From: UBA6168 sp964573725
GTDB taxonomy: Bacteria > Bacteroidota > Bacteroidia > Chitinophagales > Saprospiraceae
Length of the DNA: 64,000 bases
Assembly: GCA_964573725.1 (NCBI GenBank)
Contig: CAZNLJ010000004.1
Coordinates: 111,052 to 175,051, forward strand
Reading direction: 5' to 3'
In this document: piece after piece, positions 54,494 through 61,915 of the stretch
How the letters are laid out: every line of letters begins with the position of its first letter
How positions within the stretch are numbered: the first letter of the stretch is position 1
Notes under the pieces: generated by a model
Told to the model about the DNA's origin: nothing
The model's input: the letters and a program-made list of their open reading frames with translations, nothing else
Database searches by the model: none
Program-made: the position numbers and the translations under genes

Positions 54494-54857
54494 CGGACAA
54501 AATTAGGGGCTGCCGGGAAAAGACGTAAACCTAATCGCAATACCTTTCCTTTCCTGGCATATCATCCCCGGACACCCGCTTTTCCCGGCCCCCGATGCAG
54601 GCGGCAAGGTCCCCTGTCCGGCAGCCGCGGTACGTCCCGCAGCTCCTCCTCCCGCGAATCCGGCTCCCGGACATTAACCCTGCCTTCGCCGGATTCGTGT
54701 CCCGATACCGCTCCGATACGGCGCCCGAAGATTACCCGCTCCTCGCCAGGATGGCGGGATGGACAATCCCCTTCGCCGACCTTTCTCCCGGCGGGCCGGC
54801 AGCCGGGAAGGCCCGGCTGGGCGACCGGGTCGCCTTGCGCCAACAGGAAGCGGCACG
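54494..54857. other. Intergenic region between aguA promoter and fucosidase 3' end
   Basis: 364 bases. It contains the aguA promoter at one end and a 7-bp GC hairpin (TCCCGGC/GCCGGGA, 54786–54808) about 50 bases past the fucosidase stop that may terminate that gene. No gene was recognised. Confidence 0.5.
54498..54529 (-). promoter_or_regulatory. aguA promoter (TTTA-N20-TAATTTTG)
   Basis: On the minus strand TTTA (54529–54526) and TAATTTTG (54505–54498, exact) are 20 nt apart. The predicted start falls at about 54493–54495, on the first ATG. Confidence 0.65.
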
Positions 54858-56327
54858 TCATTGTGCCGCCGACCGGTCGGGTGCCCGGAACACGCCGACA
54901 CCGGAGAGACACAAGGCGCCTTTTCCCGCCAATTCCACTTTCAACCGGCGGGTGGTGGTATCCGCCAACCGGAGAATCCGCTTGTAGCCGACGGTGGTAC
55001 CCTCGTGCAGCACGGACCAGTTCCCGTCGGGACCGGCGGCGGACACCCGGAACGTGGTGACCCTTTGCCCAAGCGGTATGAATTCCCGGAGCAGCACCCG
55101 GTTCAGGGTCACCGGCTCGTCCCATTCCAGTTCTACACTGGCAGCGGCGACCGAATCCGGCGTCGCCCAATAGGTATGCTTATCCTGATCCAGGAGCATG
55201 GCCGGGAGATGCTGCCCGTCCCGGGTCGCGGAGGCCGACACCTGCGCACCCGTCGCCAAATCGACGGCGAAATCCGCCCGGATGGCTTCCCCGAAAGCCG
55301 ACAACCGGCTGGCATCCGCCTCATGGACCAATCCCCTGGTGTCGACCGGAAGATTGAGCAACAGGACCCCGTTGCGGCCGACGGACCGGTAGTAGATGTC
55401 CAACAGGTGGTCCAGGGTCTTGACGGCGGTGTCCTGCTCCGGATGGTAATACCACCCGGGGCGGATACTGACATCACATTCCGCCGGCACCCAATGGGTT
55501 CCGTCCGGATGCCCGGCGGTCAACTCCTGGTAATTGGGGGAACCGGGATAGAACTCGTCCCGTCGCAAAGGGCTCCAGTTGGTTTCGTCGGCATAGCCGT
55601 TTTCGTTCCCCACCCAACGTACATCGGGACCGGCGTCGCTGAATATCACCGCCTGCGGCTGCAACTCGCGGACCAGCGCAATGGTGGTCGGCCAGTCGTA
55701 ATAGGTCTTCCGGTCCACCGTCCGCTCCTCATCCGCACCTCCGTACCAACCGGTCCCCCCGTTCGCGCCATCGAACCATACTTCGAAAATTTCCCCGTAA
55801 TTGGTGAGCAGTTCCCGCAACTGCCCCCTGAAATAATCCAGGTACGCCGGGGTCCCGTAATCCGGGTGGTTGCGGTCCCAGGGGGATAGGTAGATTCCCA
55901 TCTTCAACCCATACTCCCGGCAGGCATCGGCCAATTCCCGGACCACATCCCCCTGCCCGTCCTTCCAAGGGGAGTTCTTGACGGAATGTTCCGTCAGGGA
56001 ACTGGGCCACAGACAAAATCCGTCGTGATGCTTGGCCGTGAGGATGATGCCTTTCATGCCCGCTTCCTTGCAGACCCTGGCCCATTGGCGACAATCCAGT
56101 TCCGTGGGCTGGAATTGCTCCGGCCGCTCCGCGCCGGTTCCCCATTCCATGTTGGTGAACGTGTTCATGTTGAAATGCACGAACGCGTTGAACTCCATCT
56201 CCTGCCAGTCCACCTGGGCGGGGGAAGGCAGGGGGGGAACCGGTTCGACCGGTGGGGAGGACGTGCAGGCAAGCAAGCACAAGAGGGACAGCAAGGGCAG
56301 ATAGGTTGTTTTTTTCGACATGATCAT
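54858..56327 (-). CDS. GH29 alpha-L-fucosidase, lipoprotein
   Basis: 489 residues. A lipobox (LLAC, Cys21) makes it a probable outer- or inner-membrane lipoprotein. The GH29 barrel shows FNAFVHFNMNTFTNMEWG, ILTAKHHDGFCLWPS, GIYLSPWDRN and the nucleophile in EVWFDGANGG; LLLNLPVDTRG closes the domain. Residues about 350–480 form a discoidin/F5-8C-like sugar-binding module. It releases L-fucose from glycans. No fucose-catabolic genes are next to it. The start could be ATG 56327 or 56321. Confidence 0.92.
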   Translation of the reverse strand: MIMSKKTTYLPLLSLLCLLACTSSPPVEPVPPLPSPAQVDWQEMEFNAFVHFNMNTFTNMEWGTGAERPEQFQPTELDCRQWARVCKEAGMKGIILTAKHHDGFCLWPSSLTEHSVKNSPWKDGQGDVVRELADACREYGLKMGIYLSPWDRNHPDYGTPAYLDYFRGQLRELLTNYGEIFEVWFDGANGGTGWYGGADEERTVDRKTYYDWPTTIALVRELQPQAVIFSDAGPDVRWVGNENGYADETNWSPLRRDEFYPGSPNYQELTAGHPDGTHWVPAECDVSIRPGWYYHPEQDTAVKTLDHLLDIYYRSVGRNGVLLLNLPVDTRGLVHEADASRLSAFGEAIRADFAVDLATGAQVSASATRDGQHLPAMLLDQDKHTYWATPDSVAAASVELEWDEPVTLNRVLLREFIPLGQRVTTFRVSAAGPDGNWSVLHEGTTVGYKRILRLADTTTRRLKVELAGKGALCLSGVGVFRAPDRSAAQ

Positions 56328-56501
56328 TTTTTTTGAATAGACCTTGGTATGGTGGCCGGACCGGACCCGGACCTTCCGACACGAATGGATGAATCCCGGA
56401 TAACCCAGGCAGTCGCTTGCCTGCCTGGCAAACAGGATGCAGAGGCTTTCCGCCGGTTGGACCGCCGGTAAGCGTTCGGCGGGTGGCGAAGGACAGCCTG
56501 T

Positions 56502-57128
56502 TCATTTCGCCGGGCTGGTCCAGGGGTTGTCCCGGATCCTGAACCGCCATTCCCAGCCGGCGCATTCACCGGCATAGGCGACCCCGACCCGCGGACCGGC
56601 AAGCACCGCGTCATCCGGCAGGCGGACACCCCGGTCCTCCAACCATAGCCCCCCATCCGGTCCGAATAGGCGGGCACCGTACTGCCGGCCATCGATGCCA
56701 AGCGCCTGGGTCAACAGTCCGGGCCCCGCCGTCAGCCGCCGCTCCACCCGGTCGAGCCCCCGGCGGTACTGCATCAGCGGCAGGTTGTCGGTCGGTTCGA
56801 TGGCCCGGACCAGGACGGCATGCGGTTCCCCTTCCCCACCCGTGACGACATTGAACAGCTGGTATATCCCGTAACAGAGATACACATAGGCATGACCACC
56901 CGGACCGAACATGACCTCCGTCCGCTTCGTCCGCTTATTTCCCCAGGCATGGCATGCCCGGTCGTCCGGACCGCGGTAGGCTTCCGTTTCCACGATCATT
57001 CCGCCGCACACGGCGCCTCCAAGGGCGCTGACCAGGAACTTCCCCAGCAGGTCGCGGGCGATATCCACCACGTTCGAGGCCTGGAAATAGCCGGCGGGAA
57101 GCCGGTTGATGTGCGAAGGATGTTGCAT
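56502..57128 (-). CDS. 3-methyladenine/alkyladenine DNA glycosylase (MPG type)
   Basis: 208 residues of the AAG/MPG family. It excises alkylated purines to start base-excision repair. The catalytic Glu lies in GGMIVETEAYRGPDDRACHAW; FGPGGHAYVYLCYGIYQLFNVV and GPGLLTQALGI are diagnostic. It is unrelated in fold to AlkA/Tag. It lies 57 bases downstream of the lacI-type gene on the same strand, so it may be co-transcribed; there is no obvious functional link. Confidence 0.95.
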   Translation of the reverse strand: MQHPSHINRLPAGYFQASNVVDIARDLLGKFLVSALGGAVCGGMIVETEAYRGPDDRACHAWGNKRTKRTEVMFGPGGHAYVYLCYGIYQLFNVVTGGEGEPHAVLVRAIEPTDNLPLMQYRRGLDRVERRLTAGPGLLTQALGIDGRQYGARLFGPDGGLWLEDRGVRLPDDAVLAGPRVGVAYAGECAGWEWRFRIRDNPWTSPAK

Positions 57129-57185
57129 CGGCAGTCGATTGGCCCCGGGAATCCGGGTCGGCCGCTGGAAAAGGGAGGGCCGGCA

Positions 57186-58268
57186 TCAGACGAACAATTG
57201 CATTTCTTCCTGCCGCCGGAGGTAATAATCCACATTTTCCGTGACCACGATATCCAGGGGGAGGTATTGCTTCCTTTCCACCTCCTCCTTTTTTACCAGG
57301 TGGTTGAAGAGGCTCGTCACCCCGAGGAACCCTTGCTGGACGGGGTTCTGGTTGATCAAAAAATCGATGTCCTGGTCCCGCAGAAAGGCCAGGTTGTCCG
57401 GAATGAGGTCGAAACCGACCAGCTTGACCTGCTTACGTCGCTCCGGCTCCATGCAGCGGACAGCCTTGTAAGCCCGGGAATTGGTGAAGAAAATACCTTT
57501 CAAGGCAGGGTGTTCGCAGAAAAGGTCCTGGAGAAAAGCCGACATTTTTCCGGTGTCGTCGAACTCCTCCATATCTTTTTTCACAATATGGATCTGCTCT
57601 GCCGGGAAACGGGCGAAATAATCCCGAAACCCTTTCTCCTTGTCGATGAGGTGCATGGCATTGTAACTGCCGACCTCCAGGTTGACGAGCAGGACCGTAT
57701 CGCCCCGGTTCAGGCCGAAGTGCAACAGGCGGGCGGCCAACACACCGCTCTGGTAGCTGTCCTGCCCGATGTAACACAAGGAATCGGCATTCTCGATATG
57801 GGTATTGATCATGACGTTGGGGATATGCCGTTCCCGGCATTCCTGCAGCAGCATCTTGCTCTCGCGGTGGAAAACCGGGGCGAAAAGAATCCCGTCCGGC
57901 GAATCATCCAGGATCTTGTGGGCTTGTTCCATGAACTGGTCCGGGTCGAACAACCCGAAGAAGCAGGCTTGCCGGACCACGCCGTAATGCCTGACCGCCT
58001 GGAAAGCCCGCTCGATGCCGAGGTCCGGCTGTGCCCAATACGGGTCCGAATGGAATTCGGGCATCAGGGTCGCAATACGCCGGGTACGGTTGTAGGCGAG
58101 CGTGCTGGCGATGATGTTCGGCTCATACCCCAGGCTGGCCATCACCTCGAGGACCCTTTGCTTGACCAATGCGGAAACACTGCCCCTGTTGTGGAGGACC
58201 CTGTCGACCGTACCGGCGGAGACGCCGGCCTTCTCGGCAATGTCTTTGATCCGTATTCGCTTCGTCAT
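57186..58268 (-). CDS. LacI-family transcription repressor
   Basis: 360 residues. The start at 58268 (MTKRIRIKDIAEKAGVSAGTVDRVLHNRG) puts the helix-turn-helix and hinge helix (IIASTLAYNRTRRIATLMP) in their normal places; an extension to 58304 is not needed. The C-terminal half is a periplasmic-binding-like effector domain (VMINTHIENADSLCYIGQDSYQSG; FFTNSRAYKAV). The divergent neighbour is the ROK–NagB operon, and a perfect palindrome lies between them, so the likely effector is an amino sugar or its phosphate. This is inferred from context. Confidence 0.93.
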   Translation of the reverse strand: MTKRIRIKDIAEKAGVSAGTVDRVLHNRGSVSALVKQRVLEVMASLGYEPNIIASTLAYNRTRRIATLMPEFHSDPYWAQPDLGIERAFQAVRHYGVVRQACFFGLFDPDQFMEQAHKILDDSPDGILFAPVFHRESKMLLQECRERHIPNVMINTHIENADSLCYIGQDSYQSGVLAARLLHFGLNRGDTVLLVNLEVGSYNAMHLIDKEKGFRDYFARFPAEQIHIVKKDMEEFDDTGKMSAFLQDLFCEHPALKGIFFTNSRAYKAVRCMEPERRKQVKLVGFDLIPDNLAFLRDQDIDFLINQNPVQQGFLGVTSLFNHLVKKEEVERKQYLPLDIVVTENVDYYLRRQEEMQLFV

Positions 58269-58387
58269 CTTTTGAAAACCATGGCCAGGAAAATGGCATC
58301 CCAAACTGCCGGAGTCTGTCGCCGACGGCGGCGCTAAATTTAGGATTATTTCGTTTCGGACCGGCGGATAAAAAATTTATTTTTTAT

Positions 58388-58399
58388 GTGTGCGCACAC
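58388..58399. promoter_or_regulatory. LacI-type operator palindrome GTGTGCGCACAC
   Basis: A perfect 12-bp palindrome with a central CG, the hallmark of LacI-family operators. Its position relative to the -7 at 58418 places it over the expected -33 region, so repressor binding would block the ROK–NagB promoter. It may also affect lacI itself. Confidence 0.7.
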
Positions 58400-58417
58400 G
58401 GCCTACCGGAATATTCT

Positions 58418-58425
58418 TAGATTTG
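58418..58425 (+). promoter_or_regulatory. -7 element TAGATTTG, promoter of the ROK–NagB-PIG-L operon
   Basis: Exact TAnnTTTG match. No TTTG lies 20 nt upstream; that position is occupied by the operator. Confidence 0.55.
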
Positions 58426-58637
58426 GGCATCCTAATTTTCTTTGTCACCGCGACAATCCCGGGTTCCGGCAGGTCGGGTGACGGGACCGGCTTTCCTTTT
58501 CCCTGCCCGGAAAAACCAGGGTTCCGGTCGGGTCCGGGCATGCGGAAGGCCTTTGGACATCAAGTTTATGACGGCTCCCGGAACGGGAAACCACCCTGCA
58601 GGATGGTTTTCCGTTCCGGTCCTTACGACGTACACGG

Positions 58638-59621
58638 GTGAAAGAACTTGCTTTGGGCATAGACATCGGGGGGACCTCCACCAAATTCGCGTTGGTGGAC
58701 ATGGACGGCCGGATTGTGACCCGCCGCTCGTTCCCCACGACGGAACAAGCGGACGAGCACGCTTTCCTGGATACCCTGTTGGCGGTCGTCGCGGAATTGG
58801 CCGACCAGTACGCGATTTCCGGCATCGGTGCGGGTGCTCCGAGCGTAAACGAACGCAATGGCACCATCGAGCACGCAGCCAACCTGCCCTTCCGCGACGT
58901 CTTCCCGTTCGTCGAGCTGGTGTCCGAGCGGACAGGACTGCCGGTATTCCTGGTCAAGGACAGCAATGCCTCCACCTTGGGGGAAATGCGGTACGGGACG
59001 GCCGACGGCAGGCGGCATTTCGTCCTGCTGACCCTGGGAACCGGGCTGGGCTGCGGTGTCGTCTCGGGCGGTGTCCTGCTGCAAGGGGCCCAAGGCCATG
59101 CCGGTGAAGCCGGTCACATCTGCGTCGAAAGCGGAGGCCGCACCTGTGGTTGCGGCCGTTCGGGCTGTTTGGAAACCTATGTCTCCGCCACCGGCCTGAA
59201 AAGGACCGTATTCGAGATGCTCGGACAATCCCTCGCCGCCAGCAGCCTGCGCGCCATCTCCTATGACCGCATGACCTCCCGCGACATCTTCGATGCCGCA
59301 GCGGCAGGCGACCCGATCGCCACGGCGGCGTTCGAGAAGACAGGGGACATCCTGGGCCGGGCCCTGGCGGATATGGCCGCCTGGTTCGAACCGGAGGTAT
59401 TCGTCCTCTCCGGTGGTCTCGCTTCCGCAGGGGACATGCTGTTCGCCCCGACCATCCGCAGCCTGGAACGTCATGCATTGGCTTTCCATCGGGGAAAACT
59501 GAACGTGCTGCCCTCTTCCCTCGGGGAAAATGATGCAGCCTTGCTGGGCGCAGCGGCCCTCGTCTGGGCCGGCGGGCTCCACCTGCCGGTTCCCGCTCCC
59601 CCTAAACCGCCATCATCCTAA
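58638..59621 (+). CDS. ROK-family sugar kinase
   Basis: 327 residues with a GTG start. The ATP-binding LGIDIGGTSTKFALVD is at the N-terminus; LLTLGTGLGCGVVSGG is the phosphate loop; the ROK zinc site is HICVESGGRTCGCGRSGCLETY. ROK enzymes phosphorylate glucose, N-acetylglucosamine, N-acetylmannosamine and similar sugars. It sits 11 bases before the NagB–PIG-L fusion, so GlcNAc or glucosamine phosphorylation is the likely role. No DNA-binding domain is present, so it is a kinase, not a ROK repressor. Confidence 0.92.
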   Translation: MKELALGIDIGGTSTKFALVDMDGRIVTRRSFPTTEQADEHAFLDTLLAVVAELADQYAISGIGAGAPSVNERNGTIEHAANLPFRDVFPFVELVSERTGLPVFLVKDSNASTLGEMRYGTADGRRHFVLLTLGTGLGCGVVSGGVLLQGAQGHAGEAGHICVESGGRTCGCGRSGCLETYVSATGLKRTVFEMLGQSLAASSLRAISYDRMTSRDIFDAAAAGDPIATAAFEKTGDILGRALADMAAWFEPEVFVLSGGLASAGDMLFAPTIRSLERHALAFHRGKLNVLPSSLGENDAALLGAAALVWAGGLHLPVPAPPKPPSS

Positions 59622-59632
59622 ATCCATCGGTC

Positions 59633-61594
59633 ATGCTCAACGCTTCCACCATGAATGACGCCCATCCGCAAGGCGCGCTGCGCTTCCAATTCAAGACTTT
59701 TGAAAAACTACCGGTCAAGATCTACGATGACTCGAAAGAGGCATCCATCCATGTCGCCCGCAGCATTGCCCTGGCCATCCGCCAAAAACAACAGGACGGG
59801 GAAAAATTCGTCCTCGGGCTCGCCACCGGCTCCTCGCCCATCCAAGTCTATCGGGAACTTGTCCGCCTGCATCGTGAAGAAGGGCTGAGCTTCTACAATG
59901 TATTCACCTTCAACCTCGACGAATACTACCCCATGCCCAAGGAAGCCCCCCAGAGCTACTGGCGGTTCATGCACGAACACCTCTTCGACCATATCGACAT
60001 CCCCAAAGCGCACATCCACATCCCGGACGGCAACATTCCCATGGAGGAGGTGCAATCCTACTGCGAATGGTATGAGAAACAGATTGACATCCACGGCGGC
60101 ATCGATATGCAACTGTTGGGAATCGGACGGACCGGACATATCGGCTTCAACGAACCGGGTTCCTGGGAAACCTCCACCACCCGGATGGTCAGACTGGACA
60201 TCCTTACCCGCCGGGACGCCATCAAGGATTTCGTATTCGAGGAGAATGTGCCGACCAGGGCCATCACCATGGGAATCGCCAGTATCATGAAGGCCCGCAC
60301 CATCTTCCTGCTCGTCTGGGGACAGCACAAGGCGCCCATCCTCGCCCAGGCAGTGGAAGGGGAGATTTCCTTGTCCTATCCCGCTTCCTTCCTCCAAAAG
60401 CACAAGAACATCCGGGTCCTGCTGGATAAGGCCGCCGCCGAACGGCTCACCCGCGTCACGGCGCCCTGGCTGTGCGGAATGGTCAACTGGACGGAAAACC
60501 TGGCCTGCCAGGCCGTTGTCTGGGTATCCCAACAAACCGGTAAGCCCATCCTGAAACTTACCAACGAAGACTACAACGAACATGGCCTGAGCGAACTCAT
60601 GCTCCTCGAAAACGGGGCATACGACCTCAACATAAAAATTTTCAATCGATTACAACAAACCATCACGGGTTGGCCCGGCGGAAAACCGCACGCGGACGAC
60701 AAAACGAGGCCCGAAAGGGCGGTACCGGCCCGCAAACGTTGCCTCATCTTTTCTCCGCACCCGGATGACGACGTCATCTCCATGGGGGGCACCTTCATGC
60801 GCCTGGCCGACCAGGGCCATGATGTCCATGTGGCCTACCAGACCAGCGGCAATATCGCCGTCCACGACCACGATGCCCGCCGATTCGCCGAGTTCCTCGC
60901 CGACTACAGCCAGGTCCAAGGCTTCCACAACGAGGAAATAGAGAAGAAATACAGGAAGGTCATCAAGTTCCTCAACCAGAAAAAACAAGGCGAAGCCGAT
61001 ATCGCGGAAGTCCGCTCCATCAAAGGCCTCATCCGACGGGGGGAAGCCCGGGCAGGCGCCCGGTACAGCGGACTGGACGACGGGCACATCCATTTCCTCG
61101 ACATGCCTTTCTACGAGACGGGAAAGGTCCGCAAAGGGGATGTCAGCCAAGCGGATATCGACATCGTGGCCGGCCTGCTGGAAAAAATCCAACCGCACCA
61201 GGTATATGCCGCCGGTGACCTCGCCGACCCCCATGGCACCCACCGCGTTTGCCTCGATGCCATCTTCGCCGCTTTCCACCAACTCAAGGACCAACCTTGG
61301 ATGAAGGATTGCTGGCTCTGGCTCTACCGGGGTGCCTGGCACGAATTCCTCATCCATGAAATAGATATGGCCATCCCGATGTCTCCGGACCAGGTGCAGC
61401 GCAAACAGAAAGCCATTTTCATGCACCAATCGCAAAAGGACAGCGCCCCCTTCCCCGGCGAGGACCGCCGGGAGTTCTACCAACGCGCCAAGGACCGGAA
61501 CAAGGCCACCGCAGAATTGTATCGCCGGCTCGGCCTGGCGGAATACGAAGCCATGGAAGCGTTCGCCCGTTGGCATTTCGAATGGCAACAATAG
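59633..61594 (+). CDS. nagB: Glucosamine-6-phosphate deaminase NagB fused to PIG-L-family deacetylase
   Basis: 653 residues. The N-terminal half (about 25–300) is a NagB domain: LGLATGSSPIQVYREL, FTFNLDEYYPM and GIGRTGHIGFNEPGS. The last motif has Arg-Thr where E. coli NagB has Asn-Asp ahead of GHIAFNEP. The C-terminal half (about 370–640) is a PIG-L deacetylase: IFSPHPDDDVISMGG and DLADPHGTHRV supply the metal ligands. The fused arrangement is known in Bacteroidota. It would deaminate glucosamine-6-phosphate to fructose-6-phosphate; the PIG-L half may remove acetyl groups, possibly replacing NagA, which is not in the window. Confidence 0.92.
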   Translation: MLNASTMNDAHPQGALRFQFKTFEKLPVKIYDDSKEASIHVARSIALAIRQKQQDGEKFVLGLATGSSPIQVYRELVRLHREEGLSFYNVFTFNLDEYYPMPKEAPQSYWRFMHEHLFDHIDIPKAHIHIPDGNIPMEEVQSYCEWYEKQIDIHGGIDMQLLGIGRTGHIGFNEPGSWETSTTRMVRLDILTRRDAIKDFVFEENVPTRAITMGIASIMKARTIFLLVWGQHKAPILAQAVEGEISLSYPASFLQKHKNIRVLLDKAAAERLTRVTAPWLCGMVNWTENLACQAVVWVSQQTGKPILKLTNEDYNEHGLSELMLLENGAYDLNIKIFNRLQQTITGWPGGKPHADDKTRPERAVPARKRCLIFSPHPDDDVISMGGTFMRLADQGHDVHVAYQTSGNIAVHDHDARRFAEFLADYSQVQGFHNEEIEKKYRKVIKFLNQKKQGEADIAEVRSIKGLIRRGEARAGARYSGLDDGHIHFLDMPFYETGKVRKGDVSQADIDIVAGLLEKIQPHQVYAAGDLADPHGTHRVCLDAIFAAFHQLKDQPWMKDCWLWLYRGAWHEFLIHEIDMAIPMSPDQVQRKQKAIFMHQSQKDSAPFPGEDRREFYQRAKDRNKATAELYRRLGLAEYEAMEAFARWHFEWQQ

Positions 61595-61686
61595 GCTGGG
61601 TGGTTCCCGTCCACTTCCCGCTTCCGATCCATCGGATTTTTTGTACGTTCTTTTGGTTCAACCAACTTGGACAGGTTTAGTTAGAG

Positions 61687-61717
61687 GGAAAGGCAGGAAT
61701 GCCTTTCCTTTTTTTTT
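61687..61717 (+). terminator. Rho-independent terminator of the ROK–NagB operon
   Basis: GGAAAGGCA and TGCCTTTCC form a perfect 9-bp stem with a GGAA loop, followed by nine T residues (61709–61717). It is the best terminator in the window and lies about 93 bases past the NagB–PIG-L stop. Confidence 0.88.
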
Positions 61718-61736
61718 ACTGAAATTTAATCGCATC

Positions 61737-61767
61737 TTGCAGCAGTGCCGGGGGTTCCCTACTTTGG
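61737..61767 (+). promoter_or_regulatory. Candidate promoter of the symporter gene (TTG-N20-TACTTTGG)
   Basis: TTG at 61737–61739 and TACTTTGG at 61760–61767 (one mismatch), 20-nt spacing, directly after the terminator. Leader about 145 nt. Confidence 0.45.
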
Positions 61768-61915
61768 GCACCGGGTAGTACGGGTGTCGGTTCCTCACGG
61801 CTGTCCGCCGCCGGTCCAGCCACTTTTTCCGGGCGGCCCGCCCCTTGCGGCAATCCTTCCTACAGGTGCCGCCTTCCCGATCGACGAACAACCATTACTT
61901 TCAAAACAAACGAAA

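Larger units (their letters stand above)
58269..58637. other. Divergent regulatory region lacI–ROK
   Basis: 369 bases. It holds the operator palindrome (58388–58399) and the plus-strand -7 element (58418–58425). On the lacI side TAAATTTA (58335–58342) is a one-mismatch, palindromic -7 candidate. The plus-strand leader to the ROK start is about 210 nt and contains no gene. Confidence 0.6.
61595..61915. other. Intergenic region with terminator and new promoter
   Basis: 321 bases. It contains a palindrome TTGGTT-C-AACCAA (61653–61665), a strong terminator (61687–61717) and a candidate promoter for the symporter (61737–61767). No gene is seen. Confidence 0.6.

Noticed and set aside
54562..55170. 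202-codon minus-strand frame at the fucosidase 3' end
   Set aside because: Mostly overlaps the fucosidase gene in another frame, with Arg/Gly-rich composition.
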